9,163 nt of DNA from an uncultured Clostridia bacterium (lineage in GTDB: Bacteria; Bacillota; Clostridia; Oscillospirales; Acutalibacteraceae). Made by a program: the position numbers and the translations under genes. Below are positions 1-6,084 of the stretch, one piece after another. Numbering within the stretch: position 1 is the first letter of the stretch; every line of letters begins with the position of its first letter. The DNA lies in assembly GCA_946497265.1 (NCBI GenBank), contig CAMMKL010000074.1, forward strand, positions 1 through 9,163, read 5' to 3'. The notes below the pieces were generated by a model. It searched no databases, was not told the DNA's origin, and was given only the letters and a program-made list of their open reading frames with translations.

Positions 1-93
1 TGTATCAGGCATCCCTACGTTGGCATTATCCAAATCAGGTTCTCGGTCGAAGGTTATACCTTCCTCTCAGCCTGTAACACAAGCTCCCGTCAA
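1..93 (-). ncRNA. TPP riboswitch aptamer (THI element)
   Basis: Read on the minus strand this has the conserved TPP aptamer core in order. GGGAGC is followed by a P2 hairpin (GCTTGT, loop GTT, ACAGGC), then CTGAGAGG at 70-63. A GAAGG/CCTTC hairpin follows, then ACCTGATTTGGATAATGCCA at 40-21, and CGTAGGGA near 19-12. TPP aptamers sense thiamin pyrophosphate and control thiamin synthesis or uptake genes in cis. The controlled gene would lie beyond the left edge and is not visible. The P1 closing helix is not evident: the 5' side reads TTGAC, but the bases after GGGA (TGCCTGATACA) do not pair with it. The aptamer may therefore be degenerate or disrupted. The identification as a THI element is firm; whether it works is not. 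Confidence 0.93.
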
Positions 94-109
94 TTAAATT
101 ATTGAACGT

Positions 110-138
110 ATTATACGCCTAATGCTAAAAAATTGCAA
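110..138 (-). promoter_or_regulatory. Sigma-A promoter of the TPP riboswitch transcript
   Basis: On the minus strand, TTGCAA (138-133) is followed by a 17-nt spacer and a perfect TATAAT (115-110). The riboswitch begins about 17 nt after the -10 box, as expected for a leader RNA. It matches the housekeeping consensus closely. Confidence 0.8.
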
Positions 139-174
139 GAGATTTTAGAAATTGATTCAAAAGGTTCCCAATTT

Positions 175-218
175 AATCAGTTATAGAGGTAGAAATAACC
201 CTGCCGCTATAACTGATT
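175..218. repeat. 12-bp perfect inverted repeat at the end of the TnpV remnant
   Basis: AATCAGTTATAG (175-186) is repeated in inverse as CTATAACTGATT (207-218), with a 20-nt spacer. It falls just past the point where TnpV similarity stops. There is no T-run on either side, so it does not look like a normal intrinsic terminator. It could be an element end, a recombination or regulatory site, or a weak terminator of the former tnpV. Confidence 0.6.
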
Positions 219-438
219 TATAAACAATATCATTATTTGCTATTTCTGTAACTCTTTGGCTGATGTTATTCATCCGAGCAACCCACTCCATTGGATTCTC
301 CGCTTTGGGCGGTTTGGTAACACCCTCCCGTTCCGCCATCTGTTTTACAAGCTGTGAGAACATATTTTCCGTCTGCCGGTCGATTTCAGGAAGAAAGTTG
401 TTCAATTTGCCGTTTATCAGTAGATACAGCGTCTTAGT
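181..438 (-). pseudogene. TnpV C-terminal remnant (Tn4451-type mobile element)
   Basis: The readable part has the pattern of the C-terminal half of TnpV proteins: LLINGKLNNFLPEIDRQ, then VKQMAEREGV, then NPMEWVARMNNI and a final NNDIVY. TnpV is a small protein of Tn4451-like integrative elements and has been proposed to be excisionase-like. Full-length TnpV proteins are about 110-130 residues. Here recognisable sequence begins only around TLYLLINGK, and the upstream N-terminal half is replaced by unrelated A/T-rich DNA containing a terminator hairpin. The only starts are internal TTG or similar codons (for example at 405) with no ribosome binding site. The last dozen residues (KSVIAAGLFLPL) look like read-through past the native end. 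No other transposon gene (resolvase, mobilisation) is present. I treat it as a fossil, not a working gene. Confidence 0.72.
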
Positions 439-457
439 GGGCGAATATACCGATATA

Positions 458-502
458 GAAAGAAAAATACCGAGAAAAACTTTTACAGTTCTCCTCGGTA
501 TT
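458..502 (-). terminator. Intrinsic terminator after the transporter/MBL unit
   Basis: On the minus strand AATACCGAGGAGAACT (502-487) pairs over its full 16 nt with AGTTTTTCTCGGTATT (481-466), using two G-U pairs. The loop is 5 nt, and the T-rich run TTTCTTTCT follows directly. The pairing is better on this strand, because the wobbles become A-C mismatches on the other. It lies about 100 nt past the MBL stop codon, so it probably ends that transcript. Confidence 0.68.
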
Positions 503-603
503 AACCTTTTTGGTTGTACTTTAGCCGCACCTGATAAGTAGTGTATTTTGACAGGTTTTATTTCCTTGCATGGCCTTCGTTTTTTACACCCTTTTGCAAA
601 AGG

Positions 604-1290
604 CTAAACGGATTCTCCCAAGAAAAATTCCTGCCCGCAGCGGCAGACCTTTTCTATCATAGGATATGGTTTGAGTTCCTTTTCCAAATAAGCGTTCATA
701 GCCTCAGTTTTGTCTCCAAAGTGCATAGGGAACACATGGGAGATATGAACTGCCTCTACAAACGCTTTTATCCCCCACCAGGCGTTGCCCTCCTGCCGGG
801 GGTCGAGCGGCAAAAAAGCGACGTCCAGTTTTGTTCCGCGCAGTTTCTTTAGCTCGTGAAAAAAAGCGTAGCGGTGATGGTCGTTTTCCCGTACCGAAGC
901 TCCCTCCCAATGCCACCAGTTTAGATCACCTGCGTGATAGAGGGTGGTTTTTCCGATACGAAGCAAAAAAGCCACGCCTTCGTCGGTGGAACGTAAAGTC
1001 CGCACCTGGATCCCTTCTATGCTATAGGTCTGGTTGCAGGAAACCGCGTGTATGTCCGGCAGTTCCGGGAGAGGGACCCCTTGGTCAACAACATAAACAG
1101 GCGCCGAGGTACTATTCGCATATTCCCAGATCCTCGGCTGATAATGGTCGTAATGCGCATGAGAAACAAAGAAAACGGGCTGTTTTCCGGCAGGAAAAGG
1201 GGGCAAGTCCCCTTTATAATAATCAAACACGAGAAAATGCCTGGCAAGCTCCACCGTATAGCAACTGTGATAGACATACGTGACCTTCAT
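604..1290 (-). CDS. MBL-fold metallo-hydrolase (UlaG/YtkL-like)
   Basis: This 228-residue protein has the metallo-beta-lactamase fold signature HAHYDH at residues 44-49. It also has a second metal-site segment HAGDLNWWHW (119-128, with D122) and a late histidine in FPMHFGD (H190). These are the expected ligands for a binuclear zinc or similar site. The short single-domain form without a signal peptide fits the cytoplasmic UlaG/YtkL-like hydrolases. The substrate cannot be deduced, and there is no evidence for beta-lactamase activity. The ATG at 1290 overlaps the transporter stop as ATGA, and an AAAAGGGGG ribosome binding site lies inside the transporter's end, so translation is probably coupled. 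The family call is secure; the role is unknown. Confidence 0.9.
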   Translation of the reverse strand: MKVTYVYHSCYTVELARHFLVFDYYKGDLPPFPAGKQPVFFVSHAHYDHYQPRIWEYANSTSAPVYVVDQGVPLPELPDIHAVSCNQTYSIEGIQVRTLRSTDEGVAFLLRIGKTTLYHAGDLNWWHWEGASVRENDHHRYAFFHELKKLRGTKLDVAFLPLDPRQEGNAWWGIKAFVEAVHISHVFPMHFGDKTEAMNAYLEKELKPYPMIEKVCRCGQEFFLGESV

Positions 1291-2417
1291 GAAAACGCCC
1301 CCTTTTCAGGCGGTATGCAAGATTCCAAGCGGACTTTGCGGAACTGTTTTCGTCCCAGGAAAAGCAGAAGCCCGCCAATGGCGAAGAGGAGCATTAAGCT
1401 CAGTATGCCCACAGATGAGCGGCCGGTTACCCCGCTGAACAGTGCCACCAGCAATGGTCCCATAACCGTGGCAAATTTTCCGAAAATATCATAAAAACCA
1501 AAATATTCGTTGGATTTTTCCGGAGGAACAAGCTTTCCAAAAAAGGAACGGGAAAGGGCTTGGATGCCCCCCTGTACGGTGCCCACGAGAAAAGCCATCA
1601 TCCAAAACAAAATCTGTGACTGGGATATGGCGGAAGCATATACGGCATTTCCACTGTCCATCAGGACCTGCGTATATTGTTCCAGCGAGACGGAGGACGA
1701 TACGGCGTTTTGCTGTAATGCCTGGGCATAAAGCGCCCGGCTGGTCTGCTCAATGTGGAAACCCATATAAAAACCTACCACGCAGATCAGAAAATAAACG
1801 CCGATGGCTATGCCTATCATGCGTACAGCGCCTGTTTTGTTCGCAAAGCGCCCGAACAGGATGGAGCATGGCACGGCTACGATCTGAGTGACCAACAGGG
1901 CAATGATCATCCCGGTCGTATCTAAGCCCAAGGTGGAACCATAAGAGGTAGACATATGGATTACCGTCCCCACGCCGTCGATATAACAGAAATAGGCAAG
2001 GATAAAAAGGAAAATGGCCTTGTTGTGGTAAATTTCCCCTATTGTCCTGCGGGTATTCCGCAGGGCGGAGCGGACAAGCCGGGAAGGCGGCGTTTGGGTA
2101 TAATGGGTTTGCCTAACATTTTTCAGCATGGGGATACTGAAAGCCGCCCACCAGATAGAGGTCAGTACGACAGATAGTTTGACGGCGACCGGGTTGGACA
2201 TACCCATAAAAAGAAGAATGACAATGGATATTACGAAAGGGATGGTACTGCCGCCGATATAGCCCATGGCATAGCCCCAGGCGGAGAGCTTATCCATGCG
2301 TTCCTCTGAGGTGACGTCGGTCAGAAAAGAGTCGTAAAATAAGTTGGCGCCCGCGTATCCGATATACGAAACGACATATCCCACCAAAAGCATCTGCCAT
2401 TGGTCAAAAATTGCCAT
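1287..2417 (-). CDS. UMF1-family MFS transporter, C-terminal part (frameshifted)
   Basis: This reading frame carries most of a UMF1/Atg22-like major facilitator. It has many hydrophobic segments, a loop with SFLTDVTSEERMDKLSAWGY after an early helix, and the late signature GGIQALSRSFFGKLVPPEKS followed by NEYFGFYDIFGKF. The ATG at 2417 has no convincing ribosome binding site. The frame stays open upstream through LLIGVIFTLV, starting at 2447, which continues the N-terminal fragment of 2438-2719 smoothly. Joined by a -1 shift, the protein would be about 477 residues, a normal length for the family. UMF1 members sit in the membrane; their substrates in bacteria are mostly unknown. It ends in an ATGA overlap with the MBL gene. 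As written this piece is either a fragment of a broken gene, the victim of a sequencing error, or the product of frameshifting. Confidence 0.85.
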   Translation of the reverse strand: MAIFDQWQMLLVGYVVSYIGYAGANLFYDSFLTDVTSEERMDKLSAWGYAMGYIGGSTIPFVISIVILLFMGMSNPVAVKLSVVLTSIWWAAFSIPMLKNVRQTHYTQTPPSRLVRSALRNTRRTIGEIYHNKAIFLFILAYFCYIDGVGTVIHMSTSYGSTLGLDTTGMIIALLVTQIVAVPCSILFGRFANKTGAVRMIGIAIGVYFLICVVGFYMGFHIEQTSRALYAQALQQNAVSSSVSLEQYTQVLMDSGNAVYASAISQSQILFWMMAFLVGTVQGGIQALSRSFFGKLVPPEKSNEYFGFYDIFGKFATVMGPLLVALFSGVTGRSSVGILSLMLLFAIGGLLLFLGRKQFRKVRLESCIPPEKGAFS

Positions 2418-2437
2418 GACAAGTGTAAATATTACGC

Positions 2438-2470
2438 CTATAAGAAGAAAAAAGCAAACAGCTTTTTTTT
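2438..2470 (-). other. Frameshift point with two slippery heptamers
   Basis: In the zero frame on the minus strand there is A AAA AAG (2468-2462, within a run of eight A). About 9 nt later comes T TTT TTC (2453-2447, within a run of six T), then TTC TTA TAG. Both match the X XXY YYZ form used for -1 slippage; the first is the E. coli dnaX motif. Slipping at the second gives FF-LLIGVIFTL, which restores the family sequence exactly. One lost T (seven to six) would also explain it. Confidence 0.7.
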
Positions 2471-2719
2471 CATTCCCTTATAATCGCCTATCGCCCCCAG
2501 AATTGGGGCGCCTATGGCTACCATCAACGTGGCGGCGGAAGTCCCATACCCCCAGTACTGCATTCCCACGTCGGCGCCTCCAAACGCATTGTTGCATACG
2601 GCAGTAAAATAGATGGGGAAAATCGCCGCCATTATATTGGTGGCGTATACCGAATTTGCCCAGTCGTAGAGGATCCAACTTCTTTCAGTCTTACTGAATT
2701 TTGTCATAGGTTCAGCCAT
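2438..2719 (-). CDS. UMF1-family MFS transporter, N-terminal part (frameshifted)
   Basis: These 93 residues are the first two helices and cytoplasmic loop of a UMF1-family transporter. ERSWILYDWANSVYATNI near the start is the family hallmark. A second helix region ATLMVAIGAPILGAIGDYKG precedes a basic stretch GMKKK, the usual MFS helix 2-3 loop. It starts at ATG 2719 behind AAAGGGATGATAAG. It stops at TAG (2440-2438) directly after FAFFFL, in the middle of helix 3, while the rest of the transporter continues in the -1 frame. Alone it cannot be a transporter. Together with 1287-2447 it makes a full-length protein, so the two should be read as one gene interrupted by a single-base shift. Confidence 0.85.
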   Translation of the reverse strand: MAEPMTKFSKTERSWILYDWANSVYATNIMAAIFPIYFTAVCNNAFGGADVGMQYWGYGTSAATLMVAIGAPILGAIGDYKGMKKKLFAFFFL

Positions 2720-2769
2720 CTTATCATCCCTTTCGTCCGCGCTTGAGAGCGGATTGTTCTTGCTCTTTT

Positions 2770-2798
2770 ATTTTCTCAATTCCAATAGGAAAAGTCAA
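2770..2798 (-). promoter_or_regulatory. Probable sigma-A promoter of the transporter/MBL unit
   Basis: On the minus strand TTGACT (2798-2793) is followed by a 17-nt spacer and GAAAAT (2775-2770), about 50 nt upstream of the ATG at 2719. The -35 box is strong, the -10 box matches four of six. A short TCCGC/GCGGA hairpin (about 2735-2754) lies in the leader. Confidence 0.5.
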
Positions 2799-2901
2799 CG
2801 AAATTATAAATTTTTCCAGTGCTCCTCAGAAAGGGACAGAGTAACGGATTATTTCCTTTTCTCAAAAAGACTATGTGGGAAAACGATGCCTGTACAAAAT
2901 G

Positions 2902-2930
2902 TGGAAAGCCCTGCAACGAAAGGGTTTCCA
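2902..2930. repeat. Imperfect palindrome, possible dispersed repeat
   Basis: TGGAAA-G-CCCT pairs with AGGGTTTCCA around an 8-nt loop, giving ten pairs with one bulged G at 2908. A related stretch, ATGTGGGAAAACG, lies just upstream near 2874-2886, so ATGTGG(G)AAA occurs twice within about 35 nt. No T-run follows on either strand, so it is not an obvious terminator. Confidence 0.4.
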
Positions 2931-3090
2931 AAGTTCTCAGGCTTTATTCAGTCGATAGCTCCGCGCCGCTTTCCGAGACCTGTTGGGCCAATGAAAAATT
3001 ATAGCCTTGCAACAAGAACAAAGGGGACTCAAATGAAATGCATGGCCATCTCTTTGTATTTTTAGGGTACTATTAGTATTTTTTATTATT

Positions 3091-3166
3091 TATAATACAA
3101 TAAGTAAAAGTTTTAACGAACGATAGGAGGAAAATAGTTTGGATAAATGCCGTCATAAATCAGAAT
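3091..3166 (+). other. Orphan promoter-like box, Shine-Dalgarno and 9-codon ORF
   Basis: TATAAT at 3091-3096 is followed by ATAGGAGGAAAATAG (about 3123-3137), a near-perfect ribosome binding site. Behind it, TTG opens nine codons (MDKCRHKSE) before TAG at about 3166. The -35 region is poor. It may be the front end of a decayed gene, a leader peptide with no gene after it, or chance. No family is recognisable. Confidence 0.3.
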
Positions 3167-3257
3167 AGAAATCGATGCTGTATATTAATATTTACCATTG
3201 GAAGCTTTTAAAATAGGAACCCGTAAAATCCTTCCTGTTTACAATTAGGCGCATAAT

Positions 3258-3302
3258 TAAAACGAAGGCTTGCCGCCTGTGTTTCACAGACAACAAGCCC
3301 TT
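3258..3302 (-). terminator. Possible intrinsic terminator of the leftward spore genes
   Basis: On the minus strand AAGGGCTTG pairs with CAAGCCTT with one bulge. Inside it CTGTG/CACAG pairs around an AAA loop, and TTCGTTTTAATT follows. The two stems are separated by a small internal loop, and the T-run is interrupted. It lies about 255 nt past the stop at 3555, farther than usual, so the link is tentative. Confidence 0.42.
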
Positions 3303-3554
3303 GCAGTGGAATTCTGTTATGCGAAACGGTCTTATAGTAAATTACGTATATATGGCGTATCATCACCGGACGTTATGAAGGAGAACACGCGGCGAAAGTC
3401 CGGCTTTTCTCTGGAGGATTTCAGAAGGAGAAAATGAAGATATTTGTCCTTCTAAAGACTTTGCATAATGCAGTTTTTCATACACAAAAGAACAGCGTAC
3501 CTAACTTGTAACTATGCATTATCTGAGAAAGGATAGCTGGTTTGGGCGACAAGC

Positions 3555-4094
3555 TTAGCCGGCGGCTTCAACCCGATTGTTGGAAACGAAAGCTTCATAT
3601 ATTCTGACGATGCTGTTCCAGGAAAGCCGGTCGATTACCCCCGTTGCTTCCAGCCCACTTATGGTTTGGATGTTTTTGGTTACGGCTGCGCAGGCTTCGT
3701 CGTTAACGCCGGTAATCTGCATGCTTCCCAGGTTAGTAAAGTATAGTGTAAGTTCAAATAGGATACCCTGAACAGCATATAAACACGGGCTACTACAACC
3801 TAAGGGGATAACGGTTTCGCCGGATGGGAAAATACGGATTTGATTCGGTTCTCCTACTGATTCTTCAATGGAATCGAACACATCGATGATTTTGTTCCAG
3901 ACGGCATTGTCCACAATCCCTGTGATGGGCAGGGCAAATACCGCCTGAAAACTAACGACGGCTTCGCGTGTTTGCTGACCGAAGACGCCGTCCGGGATGA
4001 CGGAAGGGATTTGTTTGTAATATTGGGAGATCCGGCGCAGAAAGGTTTGCAGGCTTCTGACCGGCTGCCCATATCCGGGATTCCTATATAACAT
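3555..4094 (-). CDS. Small peptidoglycan-binding-domain protein
   Basis: This 179-residue protein consists of two peptidoglycan-binding type 1 (PG_binding_1) modules. The first (about 7-72) is typical: QPVRSLQTFLRRIS, then PDGVFGQQTREAVVSFQ and ITGIVDNAVWNKI. The second (about 88-168) is diverged, with a double cysteine segment LGCSSPC (C100, C104) but a recognisable ATGVIDRLSWNSI end. There is no signal peptide or catalytic domain, so it may bind cortex or wall peptidoglycan while being made inside the cell, as many spore proteins are. I chose ATG 4094 because GGAGG (4104-4100) lies 5 nt upstream and because it follows the preceding stop by 14 nt. The longer frame up to 4217 overlaps the upstream gene and its first 41 residues do not look like this family. 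It is the last gene of a three-gene unit. Confidence 0.82.
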   Translation of the reverse strand: MLYRNPGYGQPVRSLQTFLRRISQYYKQIPSVIPDGVFGQQTREAVVSFQAVFALPITGIVDNAVWNKIIDVFDSIEESVGEPNQIRIFPSGETVIPLGCSSPCLYAVQGILFELTLYFTNLGSMQITGVNDEACAAVTKNIQTISGLEATGVIDRLSWNSIVRIYEAFVSNNRVEAAG

Positions 4095-4099
4095 AATAA

Positions 4100-4104
4100 C
4101 CTCC
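4100..4104 (-). promoter_or_regulatory. Ribosome binding site fixing the start at 4094
   Basis: GGAGG, 5 nt before ATG. It shows that the downstream peptidoglycan-binding gene is initiated separately and is not the tail of its upstream neighbour. Confidence 0.75.
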
Positions 4105-4108
4105 GTAT

Positions 4109-5536
4109 TCAAGCGGTATCCCTGCTGCCCATAGAAAGCGTATAGCCGGGATACTGGCGTGGTGAAGTAGTGGTTGCAGAAACCACGTCTTTGTAGGTAT
4201 TGATGATAGCGTTCCAAACCGTTTCATCCACCTGGCCGGTTACGGCAAGACCAAACAGTTCCTGGTATCGACGTACCGCCTGCACGGTCTGCTCGTCGAA
4301 GGTCCCTGTGACCGGGAAAAGAGGAAGGTCGGTATAGGTAAGGGCGATAACGTTCAAATACTGTTGCAATGCGGTAACGGATGGGCCGGAAAGCCCTGCC
4401 GACAGCACCACGCCGGGGTACGCCTGAGCCGGGATGCTGGACGCAATATTCGGCAACAGGACTGTATCGACAATTCCCCGGTATTGCCGGTAGATTTCGC
4501 CCCAGGTAGTGGGGTCTACGATCCCGGTTTCGGTAAGTTGGTTGTTTCGTTGGAAAGAGAGCACCGCGTTTTTGGTTTGGGCGTCAAAAGTCCCGGTGAT
4601 GTTGAGAAACGGCTGGTTTTGATAAAATTCGGCCAAAACCGACAACATGAATTGCAGATACCTTATGGTTTCCCCCGTATCTCCTTCGGAGAGCGATTCG
4701 GGGTATTCCAGAGGCAATCCAAAATACCGCTGCCCCTCGGATTCCAGTTCCGCAAGCTTTGTGATGCCGACATACAGCATCACCAGCTTATACCAGGTTG
4801 CTTTACCGACAATACCGTCCTGAGCAAGGTTAAATATCCCCTGGAAGGTTCTGACGGCGTTCTCGGTGGCTTCATCAAAGGTTCCGGTAACCGGGTTGAT
4901 TTTTGGAATAAGCGGGTAATCCTGCGACACGCGGTTAAGGCTGGTCTGAATGATAAACACGTCGGGCCCGCTGCTGCCCACACGGAGCGGGGTGCCGGGG
5001 TATGACGACCGCACGCCCATCACCGGCGCATCCTGCACCAGCTCAATATTATCCCCATAGTAATACCTCAGTATCTGTACCGAATTATAGCCTTGTTCCG
5101 CCAGGTTTTGGCTGCCCCACTGGGAAAGCCCTTCGCAGGTGGTTGTGGTGCCGTTGCAATATTTGGCGGCTAAGGGTTCGGCAAATCCAACACGGCGTAT
5201 GTAATTATTAAAGATTTCGTCCACAATCCGGCTGATGTTTTCAAAAATATTCCGTCCGTTTTGAAAGCTTTGGTCATAGGCCGTGGAGTTGGTAATATTA
5301 AAATTATAGCCCTGGCTGGGATAATACTCCAGATAGACGCGGTTGAGCGCGAACGAAATCTGAGCGTAGATATTGGCCACGATAGCCGATTCTTCCCAGG
5401 TAGGGTAAATTTCACTGGAGGCCACGTTTTTGATGTATTCCGGGAAGGCTACGGTTACATTCTGTGCGTTGCTGGCAGGCGGGCCAAGATGGACGGTAAT
5501 ATACTCCGGTACATACGGCGTAACAATCGGCGGCAT
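4109..5536 (-). CDS. SpoIID-like protein with three peptidoglycan-binding repeats
   Basis: The protein has 475 residues. Residues about 30-165 resemble the SpoIID/LytB domain: YIKNVASSEIYPTW (the glutamate E42 aligns with the catalytic Glu of SpoIID transglycosylases), then TNSTAYDQSF, and the ending GLSQWGSQNLAEQGYNSVQ-ILRYYYG. Two cysteines (C127, C134) lie near where SpoIID of C. difficile binds zinc. Three PG_binding_1 repeats follow at about 178-255, 278-352 and 373-450, each with a GTFDxxT and TGxVxxxxW pattern. It ends in YPGYTLSMGSRDTA, the opening of a fourth repeat that stops at once. SpoIID proteins cut glycan strands lacking stem peptides during engulfment; activity here is inference. 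There is no clear signal peptide. The start at 5536 has a perfect AAGGAGG 6 nt upstream and follows the preceding gene by 15 nt. Confidence 0.83.
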   Translation of the reverse strand: MPPIVTPYVPEYITVHLGPPASNAQNVTVAFPEYIKNVASSEIYPTWEESAIVANIYAQISFALNRVYLEYYPSQGYNFNITNSTAYDQSFQNGRNIFENISRIVDEIFNNYIRRVGFAEPLAAKYCNGTTTTCEGLSQWGSQNLAEQGYNSVQILRYYYGDNIELVQDAPVMGVRSSYPGTPLRVGSSGPDVFIIQTSLNRVSQDYPLIPKINPVTGTFDEATENAVRTFQGIFNLAQDGIVGKATWYKLVMLYVGITKLAELESEGQRYFGLPLEYPESLSEGDTGETIRYLQFMLSVLAEFYQNQPFLNITGTFDAQTKNAVLSFQRNNQLTETGIVDPTTWGEIYRQYRGIVDTVLLPNIASSIPAQAYPGVVLSAGLSGPSVTALQQYLNVIALTYTDLPLFPVTGTFDEQTVQAVRRYQELFGLAVTGQVDETVWNAIINTYKDVVSATTTSPRQYPGYTLSMGSRDTA

Positions 5537-5551
5537 ATGATACCTCCTTCG

Positions 5552-5935
5552 TTATAATGCGGGCGGGGTGACGGGAAAAACATTCAGGCGCTGATCAAAT
5601 GCCGCCCCTTCCTCCAGGGGGATCATTTCAATATTCTGTACGCTTGTAGAGCCGTCAAACACCTGGATATCTTTGATTAGCACAGTGTAATAAAGAGGAT
5701 GGTCCGCTTGCAAGATATAAGAAGCGAACGGTATGGTTTGAGAAGGATGCTGCGACAGACTTCGTTCAGGGGCTTCCAGCGGAATGGGGGTAGTTTTTCC
5801 GGATAGGTCGGTGCTTCGATTCCCCAGCAATTGTTTCCCTTCCGGGAGGTCTGTAAAGATAGAAATGGAAGCGCCCTCAATTGGAATTGCTCCGCGAGAG
5901 GTATAAACCTGCGCGGTGAGAAAACCGGTGCCCAA
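5552..5935 (-). CDS. Small beta-rich (carboxypeptidase-regulatory-like) protein
   Basis: These 127 residues open with FLTAQVYTSRGAIPIEGASI, followed by a TDLSGKTTPIPLEAP turn and YYTVLIKDIQVFDGSTSVQ. This is the pattern of carboxypeptidase-regulatory or transthyretin-like beta-sandwich domains, which usually act as binding or spacer modules. No enzyme motif, signal peptide or membrane segment is visible. TTG at 5935 is the only usable start, because an in-frame TGA lies three codons upstream. Its ribosome binding site (AAAGGG) is about 11 nt away, so initiation may be weak. It is followed after 15 nt by the SpoIID-like gene and clearly belongs to that unit. Function is unknown; a role as wall- or cortex-protein partner is inferred from position. 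Confidence 0.72.
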   Translation of the reverse strand: MGTGFLTAQVYTSRGAIPIEGASISIFTDLPEGKQLLGNRSTDLSGKTTPIPLEAPERSLSQHPSQTIPFASYILQADHPLYYTVLIKDIQVFDGSTSVQNIEMIPLEEGAAFDQRLNVFPVTPPAL

Positions 5936-5970
5936 AAAAGATCACACCCTTTGTCAGTTGGTTTTTGTAC

Positions 5971-6004
5971 TATTCATATTGCGGGAAATCCGCCATTATG
6001 AATA
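5971..6004. repeat. Palindromic stem-loop upstream of the three-gene wall unit
   Basis: TATTCATA (5971-5978) and TATGAATA (5997-6004) are perfect inverse repeats. Within them GCGG (5981-5984) and CCGC (5990-5993) pair around a 5-nt loop, giving 12 pairs with a small asymmetric internal loop. No T-run follows, so it is not a standard terminator. It lies 36 nt upstream of the TTG at 5935, where an operator or an mRNA structure could act. Confidence 0.5.
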
Positions 6005-6084
6005 CGTTGCGAAAGAGTGGCTCTCGTTTTTATCTTGGTCAAAGGTTGCATTGGGAGGATTTGCAAAGGTGCGTTATAAACCCA

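Larger units (their letters stand above)
2720..3554. other. 835-bp region without a convincing gene
   Basis: Reading frames here are short, lack ribosome binding sites and match no family I recognise. What can be seen is the transporter promoter (2770-2798), a hairpin at 2902-2930, and an A/T-rich promoter-like stretch with an orphan Shine-Dalgarno sequence (3091-3166). There is also a terminator-like hairpin (3265-3302) and two further inverted repeats: CCGGAC/GTCCGG at 3366-3371 and 3398-3403, and ATAATGCA/TGCATTAT at 3465-3472 and 3515-3522. Some of this may be remains of decayed genes or dispersed repeats. Confidence 0.6.

Noticed and set aside
590..603. CCTTTTGCAAAAGG palindrome at the MBL stop
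   Set aside because: It is a perfect 14-bp palindrome but would leave a very small loop and has no T-run; the hairpin at 466-502 is a far better terminator.
831..1494. Two plus-strand frames of about 150 codons (831-1283 and 1048-1494)
   Set aside because: They are antisense to the MBL gene and the end of the transporter, are rich in R/P/G as typical shadows, and lack ribosome binding sites.
2870..2910. DnaA-box-like TTTCCACA and TTTTCCCACA
   Set aside because: Each departs from the TTATNCACA consensus, there are only two, and no replication gene is near, so I do not call an origin.
2819..3004. Cys-containing 61-codon frame (CTKCGKPC), plus strand
   Set aside because: It starts at GTG without a ribosome binding site, matches no family I know, and overlaps the hairpin block; the cysteine spacing is probably chance.
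2754..3065. 103-codon plus-strand frame in the gene-free region
   Set aside because: There is no ribosome binding site or family motif, its composition is irregular, and it reads across the transporter promoter and the palindrome.
3366..3403. CCGGAC/GTCCGG inverted repeat followed by CTTTTCTCT, plus strand
   Set aside because: The stem is only 6 bp with a 26-nt loop, and no rightward gene precedes it that would need a terminator.
4095..4217. N-terminal extension of the small peptidoglycan-binding gene
   Set aside because: The 41 extra residues overlap the upstream gene, do not resemble the domain, and a GGAGG site marks ATG 4094 instead.
4364..5005. 213-codon open frame on the plus strand
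   Set aside because: It lies wholly opposite the SpoIID-like/peptidoglycan-binding gene, has no family features, and the minus-strand frame has clear repeated domains.
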